A program made the position numbers and the translations under genes. A model generated the notes under the pieces. The model was not told the origin of the DNA. It saw only the letters and a program-made list of their open reading frames with translations, and searched no databases. Below are positions 45,644 to 58,200 of a DNA stretch of 64,000 nucleotides, piece by piece; the stretch's first letter is position 1; each line of letters opens with the position of its first letter. Source of the stretch: Chrysoporthe austroafricana (lineage: Eukaryota > Ascomycota > Sordariomycetes > Diaporthales > Cryphonectriaceae); contig JYIP02000003.1 in the NCBI GenBank assembly GCA_001051155.2, positions 4,216,001 to 4,280,000 on the forward strand, written 5' to 3'.

Positions 45644-47311
45644 ATGAAGTCTAACGTCCTCTCAACAAGAGCCAGATCCCATCCGCAAAGATGGGATGCT
45701 GGCATCCCCCCCTCGCTGAGACCCCTGGTGCGCGCGTACCTCCTCGGCTATGGCTTCAGCGTCGGCCCGCGGGTGTTCTCGTTGCTCCTGCGCCATCTCT
45801 CGAAGTTTGCACGGAGGCGGAGAGGAACTGAAGGTGACACTGCTCCGGCCGAGGAATCACAACCTCCGTTGCTCGAAGCGCTGAGGAAGGCACTCTGGGC
45901 CGGAGCACAGGTGAACCGGTTCCCTGCCTTCTGTGCTGCCCTTGTTGGCGGGAGTACTCTGCTGGAGGTGAGTCTTCACAATGTCAAGGTTCGAGTATTC
46001 CCCGACCAATTCTTGCTGACCAGTGTGTTGCCTGGATAGCCTGTCCTACGTAAAGCATTTACTCGCCTCTTGAAGGATCTATCAGGTGCCACGAGGACAA
46101 GGTGAGTCTACAGAAGACTAATGCTCTGCCACACTTGACGAGAACCCATTCTGATAGACCGCTCCAGACTGTCTAGATGGTTTTCCTCAGCGATTGCAGC
46201 ATGGTTCAGCATACAGCTACTACAGACGCCCTTCGGCTCACATACCAGCAAAAATGGCACAGCGAGAGGAGGCCAACAGTTGCCGCCGGAAAAGGACACA
46301 GCTCCTGCCGAGCCCACCAAGCTCCAGGCAGGGCGCACCCTGGACCTTACCCTCTTCGCCGCCACCCGCGCTCTCGACGTGATCATAGGAGAGCTCTGGT
46401 CCCAGCGCCGTGTGCACCGCTCTCCGTCGGCCGGCAGAACAACCCGCACCCTGGACTACCTCACGTCCACGCTCACGGACCCCCTCATCTTCGCCCTGAC
46501 CTCCGGCACCGTGATGTGGAGCTGGTTCTACGCAGCGCACGCCCTTCCCCGCGCGTACAACAAGTGGATCGCCTCGGCCGCGTCCGTCGACGAGCGCCTC
46601 ATCGTCGCGCTCCAGCGCTGCCGCGCACAGGTCCTGCGGTACGGCGAGGACACCGGGCAGGCGCCCCTGCTCCAGGGCATGTGCGAGGAGTTCGGCTGGC
46701 CCCTGGCCTGGGGGGACCCGGCGGTCAGCATCCCGTTCCCGTGCGAGATGGTGCACATGGGCGTCGGCCCCTCGTGTGAGCTGCACGCCCTCAGCCGGTT
46801 CCGCCGCGCCTGGGTCTGGAGCATGAAGACGTACGTCCCGCTGCAGATGGTGATGTTCGCCGCGCGCGCGAGGGGCTCCAAGCACCTCGAGCGCGACCTC
46901 CTGCGCAGCCTCTCCTCCGCCGCCCGCTCATCGGCCTTCCTCGGCGCCTTCATCGCGCTCTTCTACTACGGCGTGTGCCTGGCCCGCACCCGCGTCGGCC
47001 CGCCCCTCCTGGGCACGTCCGCGCAGGCGCGGCAGCGGATCGACGGCGGGCTCTGCGTCGGCGCGGGGTGCCTCCTGTGCGGGTGGAGCGTGCTCCTCGA
47101 GACGGCGGGCCGGAGGAAGGAGCTTGCGCTGTTCGTGGCGCCGCGCGCGGTCGCGACGATGCTGCCGCGGCGGTACGACGCGGACAGGCAGTGGATGGAG
47201 AGGGTGGCGTTCGCGGCCAGCACGGCTGTGGTGTTCACGTGCGTGCTGGAGAACAAGAGGAGGGTGAGGGGTGTGTTAGGGAACGTGCTGAGGATGGTGC
47301 TTGCCGCGTAG
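45644..47311 (+). CDS. TMEM135-like multi-span membrane protein
   Basis: Three exons (45644-45967, 46040-46101, 46168-47311) give 509 residues. The N-terminal part has IPPSLRPLVRAYLLGYG and a GGSTLLE segment. Later hydrophobic spans include DPLIFALTSGTVMWSWFYA and SAFLGAFIALFYYGVCLAR, and a CGWSVLLE element comes near the end. A Cys-containing CEEFGWPLAW...PCEMVHMG block lies between spans. This order matches fungal relatives of animal TMEM135/PMP52, a Tim17-related protein of peroxisomes and mitochondria linked to lipid handling. The acceptor at 46167 is the choice that keeps phase and restores RRLSRWFSS. The function in fungi is not established. Confidence 0.75.
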
Positions 47312-48116
47312 AGGCCGTTGGCATGGCGGCCACTAAAAGGGGAGACCGGTAGAATCAGATAGAGAAGGGTTGTGAAAATAATTCGTCGGTTGGATATCGG
47401 CATATGGTACCAGCAGTCATACATAGATCATCTCAAAATGGAAGGATGAGTTCTGCCAGCGTATCAGTACAACCAACCTCCCATGGTGAAAAGGTCCTTT
47501 CTAGCGTCAAGAAGGCATGAACAAATTTCAGTCAGCGTTGTTTCGCTGAAGGGGCCGCATGTATTGATTGATAGATAAGCGTAGGCATGTGAGCCCTCCA
47601 GTCCGGCACACATATGGACCAGATAGGTCGTAGCAGGCGGTGACGGGGGAAATTTGACATGAGCCGCTCCAGTTCAGAGATAGATAGATGCTCCGGCCCC
47701 AACGCCTAGAGCTTTCGAGTGCCTAGGCAATATAGACTCAACATGCAGCACTGCCTACCACCGACGCGCTTTCTCCGATATGGAGTAACCTCTCTCTATG
47801 CATGGGAAATAAGAAAACCAGAGAAAGGAACTGGGCGTAGCAGGGCGAGGCCAAGCAGTTTCGCCCTCAGCCGAGGCGCTGGTGATACTCCGGAATCGCA
47901 GCAAGGTGGCTCACTATGGCTGTGTTCGGAGACACTTGCAGCTGGTCGGCAGGACCGTGGAGCGACCTCGGGAAGCGGAACAGGTGTGTGTCAAGGCTCT
48001 AACAGAGCGTCTGATTTCAAGTACTTTCTCGTCTTTCCGGTAAAGGACGAGGGGTAGCAAAGCCGACGAGAACACTCTCAGCGGTAGCATCGTCTCCATA
48101 CTCTACCTAACGCCGC
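47312..48116. other. Intergenic, convergent 3' flanks
   Basis: Between the TMEM135-like and GET2 stop codons. No gene seen. Confidence 0.7.
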
Positions 48117-49250
48117 CTAGGACCTGCACCAAGCACAGACACCCATCACAAAGACACACACCAAGATGTCTGACCTCACCGTGGAGAAGATCTGCGAGTA
48201 CCGCAGCCCGGTGCCGAGATACGCCTTCCACTTCCCCTCCGGCAGGAACCCCAGGATCACGTTCAGCAGCCCCGGCGCCGGCCGCCCGCGGTCGAGGAAG
48301 AAACGGCTCGTAAGCAAGACCGTCTCGGCCGTCGCAAACGTCCAGAAGAAGTACCGCCGCATGTCCGCCGCGTCGTCGCGCGCCGCCGTGGTCGCCGCGA
48401 AGCTCCCCCGCTCCCGGTCGATCTTAGTCCCAGTGAAGCCGGACGTCAGCGCGATGTACAGGCCCAGCCCCATGGCGAGCACGAAGTGCAGCAGGCGCCA
48501 CACCGCCGTGTACGAGTCAGACTGGGTCGCGGCTTGCTGGGCCTGCGGGCCGCCGCCGTTCATGGAGGCAAACTGCGCGAAGGGGTTCTGCCCTCCGGCG
48601 CCGGGCTCCCCGGCGCCCCCAAGCATTTGCGAGAGCATCTTCATCATAGGGTCATCCGGGTCCAGCCCCTCGCCATTAACGCCACCCATGCCGAGCACGG
48701 AGGGGTCAAGAAAGGGGTTCGGCATGCCGCCGCTGCCGCCGCCGCCGCCGTTAGCCGGGGGGTCGAAGCCCAGCATCATCTGGCGGAGTTGGTTTTCCGA
48801 GAGATTGGCAGGATCGATGCCGCCGGCCGGACCTGACGAGGGGATGCGGTTCGTTGTTTCGGGCTTGTAATAGTGCTGGGAGATGTCGATCTCTTCGGGA
48901 TCAGCATGGTGCTGTTCGGAAGTTGGCTGGGTATTGGCAGCTGGCGACGGTGCGGATGCTGGTGCTGGTGCTGGTGCTGGTGAGGACCCTCGGGATAATG
49001 GGTTTGTAGGGATCGGGTCTGCTCATTCAGACGTCAGCAAATATTTCTTGAGCTGAGGAGAGCCGTGGAGTGACTCGGGCCGCCCAGGCATACCTCTCTG
49101 GATACCACCTCCCAGCCCCGTGATCTTGTTCAGTCTTGCACTGCCGCCCGCCTTGATCTTGGCCTCGCGGCGTTCCTTTCGAATGCGCGCCTGCTCGGCT
49201 GCTCGTGCAGCGGCGGCATCCTCGGGGCTCAGTCCTGCAGTCTCTGTCAT
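48117..49250 (-). CDS. GET2: GET complex subunit Get2 (tail-anchored protein receptor)
   Basis: Two exons (49250-49094 and 49018-48117) give 352 residues. The N-terminal cytosolic helix has the positively charged Get3-binding motif IRKERREAKIKAGGSARLNKI, followed by TGLGGG, the most conserved part of fungal Get2. A long disordered linker follows, with Pro-Ala dipeptide repeats, a NPFLDPS motif and Gly runs. Three C-terminal membrane spans follow: WRLLHFVLAMGLGLYIAL, FFWTFATAETVLLTS and DILVCVFVMGVCAW. With Get1 it forms the ER receptor that accepts tail-anchored proteins from the Get3 ATPase. The intron falls in phase 1 and the join to the DPIPTNPLS linker is clean. Confidence 0.9.
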
Positions 49251-49417
49251 CGTGGTTGACGTTGGCCGCAGTGAGCGTGCGTTTGGTCGGCGAGTTCGAG
49301 AAAACGTCGAGGCGAGAGAGGCTGATGAGTGACGTGCGCTCAGCTTTGCAGGTGAACTTGCAGGGCCTTATCTTATCGCTGCTACGTAGTAGTGCAGGGG
49401 CTAGGGGTGCAACCTTA

Positions 49418-50231
49418 CTCCCACCACCCACCTGCATTCAAGTGGAATTCCCCACTGTTTTTTCGTCGAATCCCTTCACTATCCGTATTGGATATCAGTT
49501 ATAAGAAAACTGATACTTAGATTGACGACTGAAGAGCAGCTATGAAATCTATCTGAAGGTAAGGAAATGTCCAATCTTATATATCCAGCTTTTCAGTCCT
49601 GGATCGCTGGCTTGCTGGTGAGCCGGTGAGCCTGACCCTAACCCTTGATTATGTAATTCTGAATGTCTGGCATTCTTATATAAGAGGACTTGCCTGCTCC
49701 GGATGTTGGATCCGGGCTGCGTTGTTCCTGGATCCACTGATCCGGCCTGTTCTTGTGACCTGAACCGTTCGTTGGTTCATAACAAAAGTGGTTCGAATGC
49801 CAGGCTTGCGAACCTTTTTGTTGCCAGGCTTGCAAACCCTTTTATTGCTAGGCTTGCAAGCCAGGCTTTCGAATGCCAGGCCCTCGACAGCCAGGTTCGA
49901 ATGCCAGGCTCGCGAACTGTCCTATCGCTAGGCTCGCCAGCCTTCCTGCTGCCAGCCTTCCTGCTGCCAGCCTTCCTGCTGCCAGCCTTCGAACGGAAGC
50001 TCAGACCCTAGAAATAATAATTCTGGTATAACCTCCATACAATTCAGCATATATAGCTGGCTATATCGCAAATCTCTGAATAGCTTCAGCCGTGGCAAAA
50101 GAGGGTAAAGGGCGTGGTGGTTGGCCCCAGGTCAATTTAAAACGTTCCCGAATTTTGTATGGCGATAAGGTGGGAGGGTTGGGATTCGACGAAAAAAACA
50201 GTGGGGAATTCCACTTGAATGCAGGTGGGAG
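49418..50231. mobile_element. Non-autonomous TIR element (MITE-like) with TA target duplication
   Basis: An 814-base element bounded by inverted repeats: left 49418-49474, right 50181-50231. The arms begin CTCCCACC at one end and end GGTGGGAG at the other, and match almost perfectly for about 50 bases, apart from a 7-base extra ACCCACC in the left arm and a T6/T7 difference. Each end is directly flanked by TA (49416-49417 and 50232-50233), the target duplication of Tc1/mariner-Fot1-Pogo superfamily elements. No transposase frame lies inside, so it would be non-autonomous. The interior is AT-rich with short tandem repeats. It lies between GET2 and the next gene, where it could affect both promoters. 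Confidence 0.75.
49795..49990. repeat. Degenerate tandem repeats inside the TIR element
   Basis: Several diverged copies of a TTCGAATGCCAGGC-type motif lead into three copies of a 15-base unit (ccagccttcctgctg) at about 49937-49985. Probably expanded inside the mobile element. Confidence 0.75.
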
Positions 50232-50361
50232 TAACTTTGTGCCTCAGAGGTTGGAAGGGCCAGGGTCGACACTGATCAAGTAGAATAGTAATAAAGGGCA
50301 AGCAAGACCTCAGCTTGCAAAGCTGAGCTCCCCTTCCAGAGTCTATCTCCACTCACACACC

Positions 50362-51261
50362 ATGTCAAACAAAGTGCACTACTACTTCCTGGCGCCGTCC
50401 TGGCACAACCATCCTAAGTCAGGACACATCCAGCTTGGCAACATCCTGACGGAGGTCCAGGCGCCCGAGCGGCCTGTCTTTCGTGGACCAGTCCCCCCGC
50501 CACCAAAAGCGCTGGATGCTCCGCCGGACCTCGATGCTGATGAGCGGACCGAGAGTTGGCAAACGAACTATGAATTCTCGCTTCAGAAGCTGAGGTCTGG
50601 CGAGTATGGCTTGTGGACAAAGTTCTTAAGTTTTCTGGGTCTGGGTGTTGATATCGGGTATGAATGGAGCAAGAAGTAGGTCCAAGAAGTTCCAAGATCT
50701 CGTTCAACCATTCCGGAGGGAATGAAAGCTTGAATTTCTTTGCAGCATCACCGGATCATCTCGGAGCATCAAGACAAGCATCCCCCTGCAGTATTTGGCC
50801 CATTGTGTCTCAACATGCAACACAATGTCTTGAAACTGAACTTGGGATACAGCAACTCAGAGACTTACACGTTCAAACGCGTCGAAACAACCGAGTTTGT
50901 TCCTAGCGACGACTACATCCAGAGGTGCCTCTCCGCAGGTCCTGTAAAACGACTCATACGACAGCGGATTACAAAGTTCTTCATCATTACCGGAATAAAA
51001 GCCGTCTACGGCGCCAAGGCAGAGTCCGTCGATTCTAAAAGCCACAAGATCTCGGCAAGTGTCGAGGTCGACCTCACATCAACCACTACAGTACCTGTCA
51101 CACTTGGACCCGAAGTCAAGGACGATAGATGCAAGAGGATGGGTGTGAGCTGGGATGGGAGCAGTGACTTTGTCTTTGCGTACCGTGCGCAGAAGATCGT
51201 GATCTCAAAGCGAACTGGGGAGGTGAAAGTAAGCAAGAATATACGAGGGGAGCGTTCATGA
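50362..51261 (+). CDS. Fungal protein of unknown function
   Basis: Two exons (50362-50675 and 50853-51261) join in phase to 240 residues. The model follows a family pattern I recognise among uncharacterised filamentous-fungal proteins: a VHYYFLAPSWHN start, an IQLGNIL segment, LWTKFLSFLGLGVDIGYEWSK, then (across the intron) TYTFKRVETTEFVPSDDYI, a hydrophobic FFIITGIKAVYGA strand and a later VSWDGSSDFVFAYR. No catalytic motif, signal peptide or clear transmembrane helix is seen. The acceptor at 50852 was chosen because it is the one that restores the downstream frame. It starts about 130 bases downstream of the TIR element. Members of this family often lie near NLR- or HET-type genes, but that is a recollection, not shown here. 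Confidence 0.68.
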
Positions 51262-51859
51262 GAATCAGTCAGAGGGTGCTGAATGGTAAGATAGAGTTTG
51301 TTGTTGGTGAGATGGGTGATGAGGACCTGGATGAACATGGAATGAAGAGTGGGAACATCGGAGAGGGCGAGAAGTGTGCGTGGCCAGTTGCCTCGCAAGA
51401 GGGAGACTAAGTAGTAGAGAGAGCATTGTTATGACGACTGTTTCAATTACTGCCAAGGCAATTTGTAGCGCTATATACGGCTCTCAAAGTACCGATATGG
51501 GATAATTTGATAGTATCTAGCTCGTATAGAAGTTTTTGGAGGTACTCTGCTTGGTCTGCTTTGCGGAAGAGCTTCCGAAGCTGATCGACCCAATTATACC
51601 TTACAAAGTGATTGACTTTACTTATCCATCGACGGAATCTGTTCCTGAGAATGCTCCAAGTGGTTCAATACTTCTCACGTCGACACTAGGTGACTGGTTC
51701 ATCACACGTCCCAAATTGCCACTCAGGCATCTAGAATAAATGTTGAATCCAAGCATCTGCAAGCCAGCTTGTCTCCTTGGGCCGTGGCTCTTATGGAGTA
51801 TTTATGTGGGTGTGAACACATAATACTTCAAGTATCTCTGGCTTAAGAAACTGCCATGC
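51262..51859. other. Intergenic, convergent 3' flanks
   Basis: No gene seen. A short plus-strand open frame at 51536-51739 lacks support. Confidence 0.6.
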
Positions 51860-54800
51860 CTACCCGTCCCGAACTACAACAGACAGTCTCTGTTTGATAT
51901 AATCCCGGGACTTTCCAAATAGATGGTCCGGATGCATTCTCGGCGCAACATAGTCATATCCATTCTTTGCCCTCGAAATCTCCTTGAGCGCAGCCCTCAT
52001 CCCTTGCGGCTTCTTCAACAGTTGCACATCGTCGGGAGACAGACTCTCCTTAAAATACTGCAACAAAAACGTACCGATCCCAGCCGCTATAGGCGTGGCA
52101 AACGATGTTCCGGTTTTCCAAGCGATACACATTTCGTTCACTTCCCGATCACACATCTTCGAAGGCCAGGCTGATTCGATAGCCTCACCTATGGTAGCGA
52201 AGTTGTCGGTGAGTTCAGACGGCGGGTTGAAGCGGGAGGGAAACCCGTCCGCCGCCGTAGCATGGATACCGATCACGCTGTCGTGTCTGGCAGGGAAGGT
52301 GCGCTGCTGGTTGGCCCCACCGTTGGAGGCCGCGGCGAAGATGAGAACATTGTTTCTGTGCGCCTTCTCAATAGCCTGCTCGATGAGGTAGTAGTCTTTG
52401 ACGTCGCGCGTGTTAAACCCGAAAGACATGGAGATGATGTCGACTTTCCAAGCGTCTACAGCGTACGTAATTGCCTGTCATGACATTAGCTGTTTTCCTC
52501 CTCGAGGCTTTTCTCCGCTCCAGGAGTGCAGCACCTTACCTGAGCAATGTGGTTGCAAGGGCTTGGTTGGTCTTCGGCGATCTTGGCAATAAATAGATCT
52601 GCCCCGGGAGCAAAGTCGAGGAGTAGCCCAGCTGTGTGTGTCCCATGGCCGTTGTTGTCGTGAACGTTTTCGTCGTCTGGAACCTTGGCACAACTTGTAA
52701 AGTTTTTCGTCTCGCGAATCCGCTTGCGCCTCTCTCCGTTGAAGACAAAATCCGGATGATCCAGATCTAGACCTGTATCCAAGATGGCGACCTTTGTTTT
52801 GCTACAGTTGGTGCCGACCTCAAGAAATTGGTCGTACACCTCGAGAACCTGATCCTTCCAGCATAGAAAGTCCTCACGGCTAGGGGAGAGAAAGGTAGGT
52901 AAGTATGGCCGTGTGTGCAAAACCCGTGGCAACATTTGACTTACCCTTTTTGTGAAATGTCTCCGGGCTTTGTTTCGTCGTCAAAGAAAGCCAAGCCGCG
53001 CCACTCATTTATCTTCCACATGAGCCTCGAGATTGAGTAACGGGTGTCTTTTCGACGGCGGCCACCTCTGCAAAATCTGCCAAATTTATTCTCCACATGG
53101 GATTGTCGGCTATTTGGTTCAACTCCCGTGTGAGGGGAATCTAGCATAGCGCCGAGTCTTTCATGATGCCGATGGGGTGTCAAGAGCGATGATTGTCTAG
53201 GCCAAACCTGCTGTTTTTCTTTAAATTGAAAATGTATGGGCTGCCCAAGGTTCGCCAGGTCAAGGCTTTGGGCTTCCATATCGAGGTTGTGCAGCAGATT
53301 GTCCGCAGAGAAGTTCCCCTGGCCCAATTCATCCTCCAAGGGACCGATAATGTCGTCGTAAATCACCTTACGCAAAGCGTCCGGGTCCATCTCATTGTTT
53401 TGTTCGTCCTTGTGGATACAATTGTCTAAACATCGCTCGATCGCGTGGAAATACTTCTTCGAATATCTGATGACATAGGAGTACTTTTGGAAAACTTGAC
53501 AGGCGAGGGCATACTTATGGGCATGGTCTTGCGAGCTTAGATCGTCAATGTCGAATTCCTCTGCGAAGGATTGTAGTGTTCGAGCCAGATAGACCTGCAT
53601 TAGCATGAGGCCAAGGGCCACAAAGTGCGGAAAGGGATGACCGAAGCTATCGCCAAACAAGTCATCTTCATCGTCCGAGTCCGAGTCATCGTGATTCAAA
53701 GGCATACTATCGTTGCTTATGATATCGGCAAGCCTGACCTGGATGTAGGGCTTGATGGGAATTGCCGAAGAGGCTTGCAGGAAGACCACATTAGATGGTC
53801 CCCAGTCTTGCAACATCCACCTGGTCCCATGCAGATGCAAGACGCCATGTGCCAAGAGAACTGCAAGAATCCGCTTGGTCATCTCGGTCAGGTGTAATCC
53901 TCTAGTCCGAATGAAGTCTTCGAGAGAGACTGGCCTTTCGGCAAGATCCAATAGGAACGGTCGTTTCTCTGGCGGCGTCTTCATCCATAGGCCACGTTTG
54001 TCCACATCAAACTCCAAATAGTATGTTGTCCACCGTGGTTTCTCCCGGATCTGCTTCATGGGCTTGCACAAGTGCTTGATAGCCTTCTTTTTCTTCTGGT
54101 AGTTGAGTCGTTGTGATCCGTCGTTGATAAGAAACCCCACTTTCGACTCAGGCTCTTTTTTGAGGGACATAACCTTGATCTCTTGCCATTTTTGCTCGAG
54201 GGATAGTAGCATATCGAACTCGACTCCGCCAGCCAAGTCCTCTTGGCCACGATGTGTTGCCAACGCTAATCTCGCATCGAAGATGTGCGGCGAATCGCAG
54301 GTACAATTTCGTGTAGACTCAAGGGCCTCGAAAACAGATTGCGCAGCCTTCCAGACATCGCACGGTGGCGCAAGCCGTCTCCGCTTCTTCGTGGTCGGTT
54401 CATCCGAAATAGGCGGGGACTTATCCAGGTACCTCATCTGTAAATAGTCGTACAAGTCGTTCATAGACATCTCGACTCTTTCGTTCATCTCCGGAGACTG
54501 AAAATCGAAAGCCTCTAGTGGTTGATGATCGAGCCTGCTTGATAGCAGCGAACGAAGTGTCCCATGGGAGACAGATTTCCATGTTTCCCCCAACTCTGCA
54601 GACATGGCTGCAGAGATGGTTGGTTTGACCAACTCCTCTAGTAGGTCAAGAACCTGCGCAAAGCGATCATCATCGGGGTCCGCGACTGTCTCAATCCGAC
54701 CGAGTTCCGACTCTGCGACGTGGAAGGCACCATACAACCGCCGGCATGATGCCCTTGCAGCGCGATCTCTCTTTGCTGTCACATCCGCTGCGCTTTTGAG

Positions 54801-54890
54801 TAAGGGAAGCAGAGAGAGTATCAAGCTTAGCCCTCCGGTGGCATGAGGTTGCGGAGAGACAGACACGCTTCGGCAAATGGAGGACGCCAT
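51860..54890 (-). CDS. DUF7580-subtilisin (peptidase S8) fusion protein
   Basis: Three exons (54890-52945, 52879-52540, 52474-51860) join in phase to 966 residues. Residues ~1-620 form a fungal DUF7580-type region: a helical N-terminus, then a LHLHGTRWMLQDWGPSNVVFL block and an acidic DDSDSDDEDD loop. Residues ~650-960 are a subtilase with a full triad: Asp683 in AILDTGLD, His727 in NNGHGTHTAG and Ser886 in GTSFATPIAAG, with the oxyanion Asn813 in AASNGG. There is no signal peptide or prodomain, so it is probably an intracellular protease held by its N-terminal domain. The join at GGREDFLCWKDQV is smooth and phases agree. S8 domains fused to signalling modules occur in fungal immune-like proteins; a role here is inferred. 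Confidence 0.82.
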
Positions 54891-55267
54891 TCCGGGTCAA
54901 TTTCCCGGAATACACGACTCCACTACCTGTAGTTTCCCACAAATTGCATATATACAGCCGTTCAGGAAGGGTATTCGAGATGAAGTTGTCAATTTGAAGG
55001 CCAGATCTGTGCGAGGTAGACGCGAAGTGTCTGAACTTCGGATCTTCCGAAGATCAATGCGGCGCAGCTGATAGCCCAATGAGAGCTGCTCGCTTAAGCG
55101 TTTCAATACTGCCCACGTGCTGCCTTAGGCAACCATCAACAGCTGTGGGGAAGATTAATTGTTACAATTTATCTCAGCGACGGACACATCTTGATGCTGC
55201 GATCGGGAAATTCGCAGCTCGAGCCGGCTAACCACCTTCACACACACAGGCATAATTATTTCCTAGC
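54891..55267. promoter_or_regulatory. Divergent promoter of subtilase-fusion and ankyrin genes
   Basis: A 377-base interval between opposing start codons of two accessory genes. The arrangement would allow joint expression. No specific site was assigned. Confidence 0.5.
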
Positions 55268-58200
55268 ATGGAGCCCCAATTTGACACAGAACTAGACGGA
55301 GAGCACGATGACGGACAGCCAAAGACAATTGCAGAAGTGGCGAGGCTCTGCCTTCAATCATTTCAAGAAGGCACTGTGCTCGTGTCAGTTCTGGGCCCGG
55401 AAGAGCAGGTGATTGTTCAAGATCAGCTCGCTCGGTTCTCCCTTTGGGCAGCAAACATGGGCATATTCGATTCGGCTCGGGCATCCCTGGACTATCGCCT
55501 TCGAGACGCTTCTAACATCCATTGCCTGGTCAAGGATCTCGTTGAAGGCTTGAACGAGACTCTTCAGACTTGTGAGTAAACTCTCAATTCAGCCTCTCGA
55601 ATGTAGATTTGATATCCAATTCTCAGGTCTTTCTACACTCGAGGCTTGGGGTTCGATTGTTACATCCGAAGAATCTATCGAGGAAGTCGAGGACTTGAGA
55701 CAGAGTTTCCAAAAGGCCATGCAGCGCTGCAGAGATGACATCAGTCTGCTGTTTCGGCTCTCAAACACTATTCGGAAAGCCAGCCGAGAGAGCCAGAATT
55801 ACAAAGCACTCCTGAACTTTCAGATCAAAGATGCTGATGGAAATATTATCGAGGATTCTCTGGCAGCAACCTTTGCTCACAACCTGAAAGACCACTTCCC
55901 TTGCTGTGACGAGCGCTTGCGGCAGCGCCTTGCGGCCACAATGGTGCTTCGTCGGAAGCGGATACTCTATCGCAGGTCCAGGCACATCAAAACAGTTTTG
56001 ATGCCCCCAGTGCGTGTCAAAGAGCCACTTGTTAAGGCAGCGCCGGCTCAACCTCGAACGATCGCGCCTCCAATGCTCTCTCACGACAAAGCCAAAGAAC
56101 CGATTCTCGAAGTCAGAGCAGGGAACACGGCACCCAGTGTGGCTCGATATACAGCGAATACGGCAACAACATTGGACATTGGAAAACTTCGGTCGCCTTC
56201 GGCACCGTCTGTCGTATCTGTGGCCAACACGGTTCCGTTGCACAATGATCCTAATCTTGTCTTCCCTCCGCCTCCTCGAGCCTCTATACGGGATCATCTC
56301 CGGCAAAATACGAAACGCCATTATGATGCTTATCGAAGCCGCATCGAAGAAATACATGACAAATTTACGCTGTCCGGTCCGAACAGAAGCCTGGTGGATC
56401 ACTATTCGGTCGAGGTGGAAGTTGATGCGGCAAAGTATGAGCTAAAGGAACAAGTTGCAGCCGAAAAAGCTGCGCTAGAGTTGATGGATATCGAAGTCAT
56501 CTGTCCATACTGTTGTTTGGCGCTGCCGAACAGGGACATAATGCAGAATGACGAGCAAAAGTGGAGGTGAGCCTATTCTCGTAAACAATTATACCTCAAT
56601 CAATCGGCCAAGTTGTCAAAGATGGCTACACTTTCGCGGAACGTATCTCTTTTCTGGTCATTCAGTTTCTGACAAATTCGCAAGAGAACACGTCAAGGGC
56701 GATTTGGAACCCTATATATGCCTCTTCGAAAACTGTGAACAAGCCCAACAGATTTACATACACAGTGAGCCATGGCTACAGCACATGAAGCAACACGCCA
56801 TGCGTTGGACCTGCACTGCTAAAGCTCACGAACAACAAGTGGTTTTCGATCGGCTCGAGGATTATAAGGATCACCTAAGAACCGAACACAGAAGCAGATT
56901 CACAAATGCTCAGCTATCAGCTGTCGCAGAGCAAAACGGCAGGGTCATTGGGCCTCTGTTCGCGGGTTGCCCACTTTGCGGAATCACGCAAGATGAAGAG
57001 AAGCTGACCGAGCCCCTCGAAGATCATATTGTCGGACACTTGAGATTCCTCGCACTTAAGTCGCTTCCTTTCATCGAGGAAGAAGACGACGACGACGATT
57101 TGTCCCAATCATCTCGATTGAGCTCTACTGCAAAACCTAAGCAGGCAGACGAGGACAGGAACACTCTTGGCCAACTTGATGATGTGGCCCTAGACATTTC
57201 TAGCTCAGAAGACGAAGCCTTCGAGCAGTATCTAGGGGGCAGTGAATCAACACGTGATGCACTTGCTTCGTGGAGCGGCCTTGAAAAATACGTAGAGACT
57301 TTCTACTATAGCGGCCCAAGGGAGCCTGACCGACCCCAAGGTCTTCACCCTCAATGTCTGGAGAATCTTCCGTCACTGCCACTCCCTGAAGACCCTTCGA
57401 CAGCTGGTTCCGAGTTCATTGACTTCCATGAGCTAGGTGGGGTTTTTACCCAGAATTCTCGCTCAGGAATCGGGATCAGGAAAAAGCAGTGGGGATGGTT
57501 GTACTCAGAGCCTCTTCCTAATCAAAACGAAGAGGATTCGATACTGCGATACTTCCAAAGCTATAAAGTTCTCACATCATCTTATGGAATTTCTCCAGAC
57601 ACCATTAGGACTATCCCCAGAAATGAGCTACTGCTCGCCACAGCTCAAGTCGGCGTCGACTTGAATAGTGGCCTGATACCGGGCCGGGCGCCGCTCTCGC
57701 AGGCTGCAGAAAACGGGCACGAAGGCGTCATGAAAGTGCTTCTTGCTACCGGTCAAGCCGACGTCGATTCGAAAGATAAATACTTTGGCCAGACACCGCT
57801 TTTTCGGGCTGCAGAAAACGGGCACGAAGGCGTCGTGAAACTGCTTCTTGCTACCGGTCAAGCCGATATCGATTCGAAAGATAAATACTTTGGCCAGACA
57901 CCGCTTTTGCGGGCTGCAGAAAAAGGGCACGAAGATGTCGTGAAACTGCTTCTCGCTACAGGCCAAGTCAATATCAATTCGAGAAATAAAATTAGCGGCC
58001 AGACACCGCTTTCGCGGGCTGCAGAAAACGGGCACGAAGGCGTCGTGAAACTGCTTCTTGCTACAGGTCAAGCCGATATCGATTCGAAAGATAAATACTT
58101 TGGCCGGATACCGCTTTCGTGGGCTGCAGGAAACGGGCACGAAGGCGTTGTGAAGCTGCTTCTTGCTACCGGCCAAGCCGATATCGATTCGAAAGATAAA

